Assembly: GCA_017526585.1 (NCBI GenBank)
Contig: JAFXRC010000043.1
Coordinates: forward strand, 1 to 64,000
Source: Fibrobacter sp.
GTDB lineage: Bacteria > Fibrobacterota > Fibrobacteria > Fibrobacterales > Fibrobacteraceae
Reading direction: 5' to 3'
DNA length: 64,000 nt
Part shown: positions 27,801 through 36,664 of the stretch, in pieces
Layout: each line of letters opens with the position of its first letter
Numbering within the stretch: position 1 is the first letter of the stretch
Notes under the pieces: model-generated
Database searches by the model: none
The model's input: the letters and a program-made list of their open reading frames with translations, nothing else
What the model was told of the DNA's origin: nothing
Made by a program: the position numbers and the translations under genes

Positions 27801-28402
27801 CTATCACGACTGTCGATGCGGTGACGAAGTCCAGGAGCCCGGACTCCATCTACTATGGCGGCATTCCGCTGGATCCTGATGTGAACTTCCGCTTGTCTTC
27901 TTTGAACAACAACGAAGAAATGGTGGTCATTGCCGAAGGTAATAGCAAACTGCACGATGTGGCTACCCGTACGCCAATTCGTGGCTACCGCCATGCGGGT
28001 CCTGTGTTCAAGATTGAAGTGGCTCTCCCTGATGTGCTTGACAGCACCGTACTTGGCGAGCCCAAGCGCGATTACGAAATCAAGCTTGAATTGGATATCT
28101 TCAGCAACCTTGGCAACTTCGTGAATAGGGCGACTTATTCGACGACCTCTTCGGCATTGAAGGAATTCATCTCGGTGGGCAGCACGATGACGCTTTACCT
28201 GGAATGGTGCGCACCTGTGGACTACCCGATGAGTTCGGAAGGCAAGAAGATTGGCACGAGTCCCTTCATCGCGAAGATCAATACCTCGGCGCAGAGCGAT
28301 TACTTGCCGCAGGTGCCTGACGAAGATGAAGACCGTACAGAAGCTCTGAAGGATACCGATACCTTTACTAGGACATTCGGTTTCAGAAGGGTAAAACAAT
28401 AA
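21881..28402 (+). CDS. Giant secreted GH9 cellulase with FN3 and Ig-like domains (2173 aa)
   Basis: Starts at GTG21881, 5 nt after AAAGGAGG. Signal peptide residues 1-22; CelD_N-type Ig domain from about residue 94 (SPIRINQAGYLPDD); GH9 (alpha/alpha)6 catalytic domain about 200-790. Catalytic landmarks are GGYYDCGDHLK (residues 272-282, with both catalytic-base Asp residues), LGVNPWDVSY and PHHRAANP (conserved His/Arg), and the ETCID acid Glu near 761. Two fibronectin-III-like domains follow (about 790-1000; NGTTYYFYAAGT, EKTTYYYMVES). The long tail has repeated Ig-like units of the form ...LMIAFTEPVLL / VTLTFSEPM and two Asp-rich loops resembling calcium-binding repeats (DSDCDNVADKLLVVFS near 1488; DLEGDGYPDELFMRF near 1706). 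The C-terminus is a basic TFGFRRVKQ. Predicted endo-acting cellulase, exported to the surface. GH9 enzymes are usually 500-1000 residues, so most of this protein is non-catalytic. Confidence 0.93.
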   Translation: MPIKKSFVAVAFSAVSVISVMAATAGQEQPTPYDLIRPIYPLTWDTTVFDHYDTTVTTKHNMVPKNRTPASYVPNALIPDTLNQAYLDAINYRMSPIRINQAGYLPDDPEKQFYYVGTASSFEVVDIDGKSLSPKVTGSFTSSGVETSSDWTIIAGTNAATNDQKRYLVDITGQSGIIQVGQIPGDVPTDTRLRIKVGNDISSTFIVSSKVYSMVKDAALKFYGINRSGDGESWFHPASHMKDGAGGVVVNPAGTDDARGVYNEALAGTLQGGYYDCGDHLKESLTQMYAFMVAAVMAATNADADEDHYAYNHGETVNTDGVPDMLREAKHGADFVLRSYVRAKGVIDDMALSVGTFGTDHGWWGRPENQDYLPVNNSAAATDRGGPASRAVRLGEVGSTVGGETAAGLAILGKMYAEYDKPFADSCLMVAKKMYDFAKNLALGKSSYDGGKTFKNHTSPKFDSEAYNGNNEFYDDLSLAAVALHFATYEESGDMSYFNDAVQNKEFSKEQEQEGNGFFDGGWMAFTRDGMRKSMKNTSWANAYTYALYALYKLLLKDDATALKYGISTESTKANSTRTRLWYAENVALILGTNLASESYYNGAKTIQINIPNLNNTPLNVDGIWYTMQTDQTWIYNRYQAGNIFEVIAYADVTKDLETVVLPQKGITREWHSAEMRQLAINQLNYLLGVNPWDVSYILGVGDKNDAHPHHRAANPEGKNQPGAGYKYRPPVGALYGGIVPGATNSMVPDNKSWEDYHKSETCIDAAAILVSSGMIASAKFDRTVAPGVSVEIRHVSMDSAIVVVKLTTRGNVTLYYGTEESSMTTAATSDSAKSGVQHEIILRGLQNGTTYYFYAAGTNAYNENNFTLKYMVDSTQTPFSFTTLNSVESAQITNATVCNMFGDSAEIMWYTPNGEYESKVYWDTVPHATAVEYAFNSGSGNADVSGIPTKFHYVKIGGLKEKTTYYYMVESNGQFANTDEKTGDLLKFTTPVGWYDFSVRTYQYVDGGLDYLNLNVYNNESRSFDSLTLRMYFNAKPEEVEKCATLVTSDICQAYDEAGFNKVCENDREIRDLMRSALPIRLDDTYDAATGKYSYYFPIPLGSTTMKSSSRIRIDIAMKTGISNDNYVTCDELGPVPGKKHMDKTTGDWSWAPHEFLVDGADYEGMPLEAKDYGDTDNEVPVNKFIAVYRKDEFIWGFSPSYQEMSTKRAHYEMDVTLDAPFNVSNNSYVQIDQTSSTVYVRGYAQVSEQGYITRIWANGQEIKTKINRIGNEIFLISDNSEIIAHYNVTSGDGTIDSTGLWTLNIPVKMKIGSNKIDLTIFAGANPECEECAENGGCAFINRTYYVQFTRGNLTASSLTIKDEAGNPIASPADPANTRFYIYLNDKDKAGTTSPINVLVINNKKGDTLKVSMVEDASNPGSFKSANAISAVSVAPNARSGNQISFFAGDTIQVIYIDPDDEEDISKQSFFAESKYPEAQKVLAQDSDCDNVADKLLVVFSNVLEEAYKFDSIRVYLPGMADTVTLAVNQADALGNSEVLIDLPESLGIKENSAPTGSATVYLRAEGATNAERVAITDGILPQLLSVTILENPDHEYPEDTLMIAFTEPVLLSSTNSWILNIAGADGMTINVVGKATTSNDGKSWLYAVTGNEDGSQIPLGAKATVKPNMVTDKAFNTLDPTLACSEVKVVETPRPVPITLAEMRDLEGDGYPDELFMRFEKKLRDKDLLDSFVVEWGANGDIRNLQPLSVENGKPNWEHTFEFGQHMEVRSTVDSSGATPVVTLDSVMVNDTVSIITVHFTPENSFARGATVGPYDGYGRVTPRLGPEGGFFDKYYPIVDKCPPIILTAVWQGYDLKDDSYGSQDYVTLTFSEPMDTVPANAYVVERSRDGKEGVFFSPKQNSNLTLSYIAGATMAKLGYKHKYEEALWIGDSVRLVSAADMSYFKDLAGLFAGAGTPWVPVTGSVSNIKFTITTVDAVTKSRSPDSIYYGGIPLDPDVNFRLSSLNNNEEMVVIAEGNSKLHDVATRTPIRGYRHAGPVFKIEVALPDVLDSTVLGEPKRDYEIKLELDIFSNLGNFVNRATYSTTSSALKEFISVGSTMTLYLEWCAPVDYPMSSEGKKIGTSPFIAKINTSAQSDYLPQVPDEDEDRTEALKDTDTFTRTFGFRRVKQ

Positions 28403-28409
28403 AAAATGC

Positions 28410-28446
28410 AGAGAATGCGCCAGGGGTTGGTGCATTCTCTTTTTTT
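28410..28446 (+). terminator. Terminator between the two GH9 genes
   Basis: Stem AGAGAATGCGCCA (28410-28422) / TGGTGCATTCTCT (28428-28440) with one wobble pair, then TTTTTT. It lies in the 68-nt gap between the cellulase genes, so the downstream gene needs read-through or its own promoter. Confidence 0.88.
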
Positions 28447-28470
28447 AGATTTTAAATTGGGGGAAGGAAA

Positions 28471-31400
28471 GTGGATAGATATATGCGAAATGGAATAAAG
28501 GCTGTAATACTGTTGATTTTGTTTGCTGTGGACTTTGCCATGGCAGACCTGCCGAATTTGGACCGTACCGACAAGGTTCATTCCCGCCGGTATTTGGATT
28601 CGTTGAATGTGTACAACCGCCGCCCGATACGCTTGAACCAGAGTGGATTTAGGCCTCAGGATTACAAGTATGCGTATGTGGCGGATCCCTCAGATACCAA
28701 GTTCAAGGTGATCGATGCGAACAGTGGCGCAGAGGCGTGGAGCGGTTCTTTAAGTCTTATTAGTGCCCGTGCCGTAAAGCCGAATATCTGGGTGAACGGT
28801 GCATTCAGTTCTATCACGAGCGTCTATGAATTCGGAAACCTGGACTCGGTAAGCACTGCGACCGAAGCCTTGTACCGCGCCGACTTTTCTGGACTTGTGC
28901 CGAATACCCCGGGTGAATACTTCTTGGTGGTGGGTAACGACACTTCGGCGACATTCCATATCCATCCTTCCATTTTCAATGCGATTCTTGAAAAGTCCCT
29001 GATGTTCTTCGGTATTCAGCGCTGTGGTAACACCAAGTCGCATTTCCATGGCGCATGTCATTTGCAGGACGGGTCCATGGTGCATCACGACCTGTCGGGT
29101 GGCTGGCATGACTGCGGCGACCATTTCAAGGTGTCCGAGACACTGGGATATGCAACCTATGTGCTTTCGATGGTTTACTTGACTTATCAGGATAAGGCGG
29201 AAGACCGCTACGGCGAATCGTACGCAGATACGGTGATTGTCGACGGCATTCCCGATATCTTGTACGAAGCAAAAATTGGCGCAGACTATATCTTGAAGCT
29301 CTACAAGGCTTCCAAGGAGGACGGCTGGATTGCCAAGGGCGATATGTACCACTCGGTGGGTGTTGCCGATCCTGACCACGCTTATTGGGATGTCCCTGAA
29401 AAGCAGGATGCGCAGGTCCCAGCGAAGGGCGGTCCTGATCGCGACGTGACGACGGGTATCGGTGCGAATACGGCTGGTATTTTCGTGGCCGCGCTTGCAA
29501 ACGTGGCTGTGGGCTATGCGCCCATTGATCCGGTTTATTCGGAAACATTGCTTGACGCGGCGAAGGATATATACAAGAATGTCTTTAAGCGCGCCTTTGC
29601 TGAAGACCGTATGACATCGGGTACGTACTACAACCAGTTCTATACGGGACTTGGTCCCAAGTATGACGACGGTGCCGCCGCCGCCCTTGCCCTTTGGTAT
29701 GCAACCAAGGATACCAGTTACCAGTATGACCTTTACAAGAACAAGGATATTTTCGAGAACGAAACAAACTACCATTACAACCTGGATTACTTCAAGGCGG
29801 GCTTCTTGGGTAACCCGAGCGGCTTTACGCCGGGCGGCTGGGCGACGGACTACCAGAATGTTCACGCCTATGTGCTTTTCGCCCTGCAGAAAATGATCTT
29901 GAACGATTCTACGACGGCGGCTGCATACGGATTGAGCGAACTTGAACGCGACTCGCTTTCGATGCGTACCATGGCGACATTCCGCAAGCTGATTGACAAT
30001 GCGACCAACGAGGGCGATTCCCTGGTGCTGACGAATTCGGGCGTCGGGACGGGCGATCCGCACGAAGGTCCGAGTAATCTGCATGTGATTAGGCCCTACA
30101 ACCTGGTGTGGACCAGCTTTGACTGGGGCGTGATGCGTTACAACATGGGAACGGCAGTGTCCATCTTCTTGATGTATGAGCTCACCGGTGACGAACGCTA
30201 CCTGAAGGTGGCTCTCGACAATATGTATTTCATTCTCGGCGCAAACCCGTGGGATATGTCATTCTTGATGGGTACGGGCGACAAGAATCCTCAGCATCCG
30301 CATAACCGCGCTGCAAACCCCGACGGTTACAATGCGGGTGGCCTGCCTTATGAGTACAAGTGCCCGATTGGCGCCCTGATGGGTGCCCGCGCTCCGCACC
30401 TGACTTTGATCGAGGACTGGAGCAAGTATACATCGACTGAAACCTGTATTGACTTTACGGCACAGTTCCTGTTCCCGGCGCAGAGCCTTGCTGCAACGCT
30501 TCCGCCTGACAATGATGGTCCCTTGTTTAGCAACATTCAGGGAATTCCCATTACGGATACATCTGCGATTGTGAGCTGGGATGCCAATGAAGTAGCGCTG
30601 GTGACGGTGTTCTACAATACGACTCCCGATGCCAATGGTGCGAAGTCGGTGCGACAGGAAAAGTCGAGCAAGGGTGGCTCCGTTGTTTTGCCGGGGCTCA
30701 AGCAGGGTGAAACCTACTATTTCTTCTTGGAAGGAATGGACCTCAAACGCAACATTACTACCGACGATAACCATGGACAATGGTACCAGTTTACCATGAC
30801 TAGCGCATACACCGACATTAGTGGCGTGACGATTTGCCAGGTGGACCACCGCAGCGCAAAAATTTACTGGTGGTCGAGCGATCGCATGAACGGCATGGTA
30901 ACTTACGGCACTTCGATGAACGCCTTGAACGAGTCGAAGTCGGCGACGGATGGTGCGGTTCTTTTCCACGAAGTGGAATTGACGGACCTCAAGGCGGGAA
31001 CGACTTACTACTTCACTGTTTCTTCGGGTATGTCGACCGATAACAATGGAGGCGTAGGCTACAGCTTTACCACCGATAGCGAAGCCGCTTATGTGGATCT
31101 TGCCATATCGTTGAAACCTTCCAACAAGGAAAGTAGCTGTACGAACTGGAAAGATTGTAAGGCTTTCTATTTCATTGTGAATAACAGGGACACTGTGGAT
31201 TACGAGGATTTGGAAATCCGCTTGTATTTGGACAAGTCCGTTACGGCTGTCAGCTATGACCACCAGGCTTTCGCAGGCACGGGTCAGGCGAACAACGCAA
31301 ATTTCGATCTGGTAATCGGAAATTACACGAAGGACGAAAGTGGAAACGGTTACTTGCCGATAACGATCAAGGGAACCTTGTTTGTGTCGGGAAGTGTGTT

Positions 31401-34320
31401 CTCGGAACTCATCTTGACCAATTCGACTTACGATGGACTTGAAAATTCCTGGTCATTGCGTCCGCATACCGATGCTACCGATCCTGAGTATTTCCAGGGA
31501 ATCGACTTGACTCGTGGACCTTATTATGTCGAAAATTCTTATACGAAGTCTTTTGTTGAAACTGTAAACGGCGTAAGGGAAGAAGCGTTTAGGAAGGATC
31601 CCTATGTGACGGCGTATTATCATGGCAAGTACATTTACGGCTACGCTCCGGACTACGAGCCGGGCAAGGGTCCGCAGGTGCGCCGCACGGTGACACTCGA
31701 ATTTGCAGAACCGTTCGTCTCTCCACTTTATTCTGTTGAAAAGGAAGATTACAAGACGATGTATGCGGGGGCTAGCAAGGTGAATGCCCTGGGCGTTCTT
31801 GACGACCTGGAAATGAATGGCAAACCGCAGAACTTCTATTACGACAATAACCCGTATTTTGATTCTTTCGTGTTCGCAAAGGATACGACGCTTGCCTATG
31901 GCAATAATTACATGGAATGGGTGAGCTGGCATAACCACGGGGCGAACCAGAAGACCGAAAACAAGTATGACTGCGCCTGCGCCGTGGTTCGGACCAATGT
32001 GGAAATCGATACGATTACGGTTCCCCTAGAAAAGCGTTACTTGCTCTTTGACAAGTCCATCTACAAGACTTACCAGACAGTTCCTGGTTCGACGCCCAAG
32101 AGGGTGCTCGTCAAGGTGCAGTTGCTCGATAGCCTTGCGCAGCTGATTGACTCGGTGAGCCTTACGCTCAACCTGTCTACGGAATCTGGCAATGTCTTGT
32201 TCTGGAGCTCTGCGACAGCGACGATTCCTATAACAAGCATCACCCTGGTGAATGGCTATGCGGAATTCTATGTGAGCTCCGAAGAGGTGCTTTCGACCAA
32301 GCTGTTTGCCGATGCAGGCCCGTCGACGCAGTTTGATTACGAAAGGGCTGTTGCTGATCTCGTGATTGAGGAATTGCCGCCTTGGCCGATTATCGATATG
32401 GCGAAGATGATTGATACCGATTGCGACAATGTGCCTGATGCAATCAAAATTACAATTTCGAATGAGTACCAGGAAAATCAGTCGTTCAAGTCAGTCGAGT
32501 ATGTCTACAAAGGCGATACGATTACCACGACCGATGTCATCAGCCTGAATGGCAAGGATCTCCTGGTCAAGGCGAACCTGAAGGATACTTCGGTGAATAC
32601 GAATCCGAGCGGTTCCATTACGCTTTACACCAATGTGGGCACCAAAGTCGAAAGTCATACGGACTTCTACCAGGATGGAATGCCTCCGGTACTACTCGCG
32701 ATTTCTGTCCTGGAACGCCTCGATACTGCGACCAGCGACCGCGTTTATATGCAGTTCAGCGAACCGATTTCGTCGCCGGGTATGGACTGGCCGGTACAGC
32801 TCTTTGCAAGCAACAAGACTACAGCTGTCGACGCTCCGACAGTCACATTCTCGAGAATTTATAACGAGTCGATGAATGTCTGGGAAATGGAAGTCGCGTT
32901 TGCTCCCGATGGCTCCTCGATTGTGACAGAGGGCATGTTCGCCCAGCTCCTCGCCAATGGCGTCATCAAGGACAAGAACGGCAACGAGGTCTCGGCGGAT
33001 TGCGGACAGCCCAAGCTTCCGATTACCTTGAAGCTGATGCCCGTGCCGATGTCATACGCCGCTATCTCGGATTATGATGAGGATGGTGTTGCAGAACGCG
33101 TGTACATCGAATATGTCCGTGCCATTGACCCGAAACATTATCCCGATAGCCTTTCGCTGATATTCGGCATTACTGCTCCCGAAACTTTGTGGGTGAAGGG
33201 AACGGAACCTGTTTACGCCGCCGATGGCATGAGCGCTACACTTGATATGCAGCATCCCTTTAGCTATGGCGTGACTGCAGGTCCGTATGAAGGTTGGCTG
33301 CGGGGCGTAGAAATCTCGGGTGCGGGGCTTGTCGCACAGCATCTGGGGGCGGGTGCCTCTTATGAGAAGGATTCTGTTCTTGCCGAGGACAAGGTGGGAC
33401 CTGTCATCGTGACGGCATCGATTGATATGTCCAAGTCCGACAAGTACGATATGCTGGATATGGATTTGAGTGAGCCTGTCGTGGTGGTGGATTCTTCTCG
33501 CGTGTATTACCGCGAAAAAGTTGACGATAAGGATTCCGCTGTATACAAGTTCTCGATACAGTCGCTCTCGCTCGGTGCAGGAAAGCAGTCCATGGTTGCT
33601 ATTTACGACAAGGAAAGCCCGCTCGCAGTGAACGATGGCGATTTTGTCCGCTTGCAGCACAAGGAGCTTAGCGCCCTGATTGATGGCAATGGCAATATGC
33701 CTTCGATGGATGCCCCGTGGGTGCCCATCATGAGCAGCGGCGATCCGAAGATTAAGTATACAGTGACGCTCTGGAATAACGTGTCGCGTTCTGGTGGAGA
33801 ATTCCGTTCTCAGGTGCAGTCTCCGGACAATATCCGCATGTATGTGCTGAACCCGACGACGCATAAGCTCGACCTCATTAGCGACGGTCAGGTGGTTGCT
33901 TCGGGAATTGACTCGATGATGATTCAGGGAGCCGTCTGGAAGATTGAACTGACCCTTCCGAGAGGGACGATGGCTGATGGCTCCGCAGCTTGGGATAGCC
34001 TGCGAGTCAAGTACAATATGCCGATTTATTCTAACCTGGGCAACTTTGTGAACCGCCTGTCCGGAAAGTTCGATGTGTCCTCTGCGGAATACCTCTCCAC
34101 GAGTGGCAAAATTGTCTTCTTTGTGGAATGGGCGAATACCGAGACGGGCATTGTCTCTGAACAAGGGCGTGCTGTCGCTACGGGTGCCTATATTTACAAA
34201 CTGCAGCTGGAAAATCTGTTCATCCCGAATCCGAATGCGGATGAAGAGACTGCTTCCAAGTATAGCGGCAAGCAATCTTACGACAAGACTGCTACATTTG
34301 GTATAAAGCGAGCGAAGTAA
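28471..34320 (+). CDS. Second giant secreted GH9 cellulase (1949 aa)
   Basis: Start at GTG28471, with GGGGGA/AAGGA just upstream; ATG28483 is an alternative and leaves a better-looking signal peptide (MRNGIKAVILLILFAVDFAMA). CelD_N-like Ig domain from about residue 50 (RPIRLNQSGFRP); GH9 domain to about 690, with GGWHDCGDHFK at 210-220, LGANPWDMSF, PHNRAANP and the catalytic-acid ETCID at about 657. Two FN3-like domains follow (KQGETYYFFLEG; KAGTTYYFTVSS), then Ig-like tail units (VYMQFSEPISS) and Asp-rich loops (DTDCDNVPDAIKITIS near 1313, DYDEDGVAERVYIEY near 1533). It ends ATFGIKRAK, echoing the end of the upstream cellulase. The two are clearly tandem paralogues with conserved architecture. 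A histidine kinase gene starts one base after the stop. Confidence 0.92.
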   Translation: MDRYMRNGIKAVILLILFAVDFAMADLPNLDRTDKVHSRRYLDSLNVYNRRPIRLNQSGFRPQDYKYAYVADPSDTKFKVIDANSGAEAWSGSLSLISARAVKPNIWVNGAFSSITSVYEFGNLDSVSTATEALYRADFSGLVPNTPGEYFLVVGNDTSATFHIHPSIFNAILEKSLMFFGIQRCGNTKSHFHGACHLQDGSMVHHDLSGGWHDCGDHFKVSETLGYATYVLSMVYLTYQDKAEDRYGESYADTVIVDGIPDILYEAKIGADYILKLYKASKEDGWIAKGDMYHSVGVADPDHAYWDVPEKQDAQVPAKGGPDRDVTTGIGANTAGIFVAALANVAVGYAPIDPVYSETLLDAAKDIYKNVFKRAFAEDRMTSGTYYNQFYTGLGPKYDDGAAAALALWYATKDTSYQYDLYKNKDIFENETNYHYNLDYFKAGFLGNPSGFTPGGWATDYQNVHAYVLFALQKMILNDSTTAAAYGLSELERDSLSMRTMATFRKLIDNATNEGDSLVLTNSGVGTGDPHEGPSNLHVIRPYNLVWTSFDWGVMRYNMGTAVSIFLMYELTGDERYLKVALDNMYFILGANPWDMSFLMGTGDKNPQHPHNRAANPDGYNAGGLPYEYKCPIGALMGARAPHLTLIEDWSKYTSTETCIDFTAQFLFPAQSLAATLPPDNDGPLFSNIQGIPITDTSAIVSWDANEVALVTVFYNTTPDANGAKSVRQEKSSKGGSVVLPGLKQGETYYFFLEGMDLKRNITTDDNHGQWYQFTMTSAYTDISGVTICQVDHRSAKIYWWSSDRMNGMVTYGTSMNALNESKSATDGAVLFHEVELTDLKAGTTYYFTVSSGMSTDNNGGVGYSFTTDSEAAYVDLAISLKPSNKESSCTNWKDCKAFYFIVNNRDTVDYEDLEIRLYLDKSVTAVSYDHQAFAGTGQANNANFDLVIGNYTKDESGNGYLPITIKGTLFVSGSVFSELILTNSTYDGLENSWSLRPHTDATDPEYFQGIDLTRGPYYVENSYTKSFVETVNGVREEAFRKDPYVTAYYHGKYIYGYAPDYEPGKGPQVRRTVTLEFAEPFVSPLYSVEKEDYKTMYAGASKVNALGVLDDLEMNGKPQNFYYDNNPYFDSFVFAKDTTLAYGNNYMEWVSWHNHGANQKTENKYDCACAVVRTNVEIDTITVPLEKRYLLFDKSIYKTYQTVPGSTPKRVLVKVQLLDSLAQLIDSVSLTLNLSTESGNVLFWSSATATIPITSITLVNGYAEFYVSSEEVLSTKLFADAGPSTQFDYERAVADLVIEELPPWPIIDMAKMIDTDCDNVPDAIKITISNEYQENQSFKSVEYVYKGDTITTTDVISLNGKDLLVKANLKDTSVNTNPSGSITLYTNVGTKVESHTDFYQDGMPPVLLAISVLERLDTATSDRVYMQFSEPISSPGMDWPVQLFASNKTTAVDAPTVTFSRIYNESMNVWEMEVAFAPDGSSIVTEGMFAQLLANGVIKDKNGNEVSADCGQPKLPITLKLMPVPMSYAAISDYDEDGVAERVYIEYVRAIDPKHYPDSLSLIFGITAPETLWVKGTEPVYAADGMSATLDMQHPFSYGVTAGPYEGWLRGVEISGAGLVAQHLGAGASYEKDSVLAEDKVGPVIVTASIDMSKSDKYDMLDMDLSEPVVVVDSSRVYYREKVDDKDSAVYKFSIQSLSLGAGKQSMVAIYDKESPLAVNDGDFVRLQHKELSALIDGNGNMPSMDAPWVPIMSSGDPKIKYTVTLWNNVSRSGGEFRSQVQSPDNIRMYVLNPTTHKLDLISDGQVVASGIDSMMIQGAVWKIELTLPRGTMADGSAAWDSLRVKYNMPIYSNLGNFVNRLSGKFDVSSAEYLSTSGKIVFFVEWANTETGIVSEQGRAVATGAYIYKLQLENLFIPNPNADEETASKYSGKQSYDKTATFGIKRAK

Positions 34321-34321
34321 A

Positions 34322-36664
34322 ATGTCCGAGTGCCTGTATTCCGATTCTCCGTACCTGTTGGTGCTTTCGGTACTTGCACTCGTTGTATCTCTTTATTTCC
34401 CCGTCATGCTCGAACGGAAAATGACGGTACGCCGTCTGCCCTTGCCGTTGCGCAAGATGGTCGTTGCGAACGTGGCGTGGAACCTCTGTGGTATCTTGGG
34501 AATAGGCTTCTTTAGCGGAGAGATGGACCCAGGAACTCCCGCCTATATCGGAAGGCAGCTGCTGTTTGGACTTCAGGCGCTCTGCTGGACACGTGTGGGA
34601 ATCGCGGTCTACGACGTGGGCGAACTCATTTTGCTCAGTCGCCACTCTGTGCTTAAGATGGTGTCTTGGATTTTAAGCATCGTGGTAGTTGTCGCCTTGA
34701 CCTGCCTGTTGATCTTTGTTCCGAACTTCATCACAGAGATAAGCGTATTCGGGTTCCACCCGTTCGAGGAGCACCCGATATTTGTGTGCTTCATGCTTGT
34801 CTATGCGGTATTCTTCTTGCCTGCCTGCATCTCGATTGTGTACCAGCTTCTGCGCGGCTCCCTTTTTTCGCTGGATCAGACCATTGCGCAGACGGGCATC
34901 TACATGACCGGAAGCTTTATCATCTTGCTAATCCTTGCGATTACATTTGACTTTGTCATTCCCATAGCGACTAAATTCGGTGCCTGGCATGGCGGGTTCC
35001 ACTTTTTCATTTGGCACCAGTTCCTGATGCTTTTCCTTGCCGTTCTCTGTGGTCAGTATTATACGTCGGCGAGATTCAAGGACAAGAGTTCGTACTGGTT
35101 CTTGCAGAAGTTGATTTCAAAAATCGAGGATGGTATCATCTGCTTTGACGATGCGGGAAGGATTACCTCGGTGAACCACGGTGCATCCAAGCTTTTGGGA
35201 CAGTCTCCGATTAATTTGTGCGGAAAGTCGATTAAGAGCGTGCTCCCTCCGAATTTGGACTTTTTTAGGGAGACGGTCTATAGCGATGTGCGCATGAATA
35301 TCAATGGCGAAACCCATGTGATGAAAATTTATTTCTTCAGGTGCCGCCAGACGCTACTCACGGTTATGAACATAGCCTTCTTTACCGACCAGTCCAAGAC
35401 ACTTTTGCTGCAGCAGAATATCAAGACGCTGAACGAACAGTATGTGGAATACACCCATGACCTGGTGCGTTATCAGGACCGTTTGAACAAGGAAGCGGCT
35501 ATCAAGGCGGAAAAGGAAAACGTGCTGAATACGCTGATTAACGCGCTCCCGTTCCGCGTATGGTACAAGAGTGAACTGGGCGTGTACCAGAAGCAGAACC
35601 AGCAGGACCTTGAAAAGCGCGGCTCTCGTGAGGGCGCCCGCGACAATCCCGAAGACATTTCGCCTTACGAAACGGAAGCCCGCGAAAACGGCGAAGCGAA
35701 GGTCTATAGTTCGTACGAAGACAAGGACGGCAAGGAAATTTCGCAGGACGAGGCGAACCGTCTTTCGAGAACGGGTGCCGTGGTGCAGTCGTTTGACAAC
35801 ATGTACATTCCGATTATTCAGCAGGGACATCCGCCTTACAAGACGCTTTGCCTTAAGGTGGATATGACCGAGCAGAGAAGGCTCGAACAGGAACGGAACA
35901 TGCTGCGCGAACAGAAGTTTATTCATTCAAGACTCGAAGAACTGGGTACCATGTGCGGCGCCTTCGCCCATGACTACAATAATATTCTCGGTTCTCAGAT
36001 TGGTTTCTGCCAGCTTGCTCAAGAAATGCTCCCGCCGGATCACGAAGCGAGCATGTTTATCAACGAAGCTTTGAAGGCTGCAGAACGCGGAAAGGCTTCG
36101 CTGAACGAACTTTTGAACGCTATCCGCGGCAATGCCAATGCGGCAACTCCTGCAATCGTGTTCTCGCCCTACATGATTATCGAAGACGTGGTGAAGAAAA
36201 TTTCCCTTACGCTTCCGCCCAATATCGAAATCCACAGCGACGACCTCGATCACGATATCAAAGTTCGCGGTATCGTTGCTTCCTTGGATAGAATCATCAG
36301 TAACCTTGCGAACAATGCGCTTTTCGCCATGAAGCAGACGGGCGGCTCGCTCACCTTCAAGCTTTCGGCTGAAAAACTCGATTCTCAGCTGGTGACCCCT
36401 TATGCGCCGCCAGTTCCTGCGGGCAAGTACGCCAAGTTCGAAATCGCCGATACCGGCAGCGGAATGGATTCGGGCACCTTGGAACGCATTTTTGCCCCCT
36501 TCTTTACGACAAAGGCTCCTGGCGAAGGCCTAGGATTGGGTCTTTCTTCTGCCTTAAGGCTCCTAAAAGAGGGTAATGCCTACTTTACGGTGCAGACAAC
36601 TTTGGGCGAAGGAACTACATTTTATCTATATTGGCCATTGGAAACTGAAACGAAGGAGGAATAG
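34322..36664 (+). CDS. Membrane sensor histidine kinase with two PAS-like domains
   Basis: 780 residues. About residues 10-250 are multi-pass membrane (some seven helices). A PAS domain at about 255-360 (ISKIEDGIICFDDAGRITSV), a short coiled coil, and a second, charged PAS-like domain at about 405-520 with an acidic insert (YETEARENGEAKVYSSYEDK) follow. The kinase core has the H-box GAFAHDYNNILG (phospho-acceptor His550), N-box NLANNALFAMK, G1 DTGSGM and G2 GEGLGLGLS. It begins one base after the GH9 stop and overlaps the next gene's GTG by one base, so it should be co-expressed with the cellulase and the two response regulators. The ligand is unknown; a fibre-derived or energy signal is an inference from position only. 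Confidence 0.92.
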   Translation: MSECLYSDSPYLLVLSVLALVVSLYFPVMLERKMTVRRLPLPLRKMVVANVAWNLCGILGIGFFSGEMDPGTPAYIGRQLLFGLQALCWTRVGIAVYDVGELILLSRHSVLKMVSWILSIVVVVALTCLLIFVPNFITEISVFGFHPFEEHPIFVCFMLVYAVFFLPACISIVYQLLRGSLFSLDQTIAQTGIYMTGSFIILLILAITFDFVIPIATKFGAWHGGFHFFIWHQFLMLFLAVLCGQYYTSARFKDKSSYWFLQKLISKIEDGIICFDDAGRITSVNHGASKLLGQSPINLCGKSIKSVLPPNLDFFRETVYSDVRMNINGETHVMKIYFFRCRQTLLTVMNIAFFTDQSKTLLLQQNIKTLNEQYVEYTHDLVRYQDRLNKEAAIKAEKENVLNTLINALPFRVWYKSELGVYQKQNQQDLEKRGSREGARDNPEDISPYETEARENGEAKVYSSYEDKDGKEISQDEANRLSRTGAVVQSFDNMYIPIIQQGHPPYKTLCLKVDMTEQRRLEQERNMLREQKFIHSRLEELGTMCGAFAHDYNNILGSQIGFCQLAQEMLPPDHEASMFINEALKAAERGKASLNELLNAIRGNANAATPAIVFSPYMIIEDVVKKISLTLPPNIEIHSDDLDHDIKVRGIVASLDRIISNLANNALFAMKQTGGSLTFKLSAEKLDSQLVTPYAPPVPAGKYAKFEIADTGSGMDSGTLERIFAPFFTTKAPGEGLGLGLSSALRLLKEGNAYFTVQTTLGEGTTFYLYWPLETETKEE

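Noticed and set aside
26510..28435. 641-codon minus-strand ORF across the first GH9 tail
   Set aside because: Shadow of the cellulase frame; Arg/His/Val-rich with no motif.
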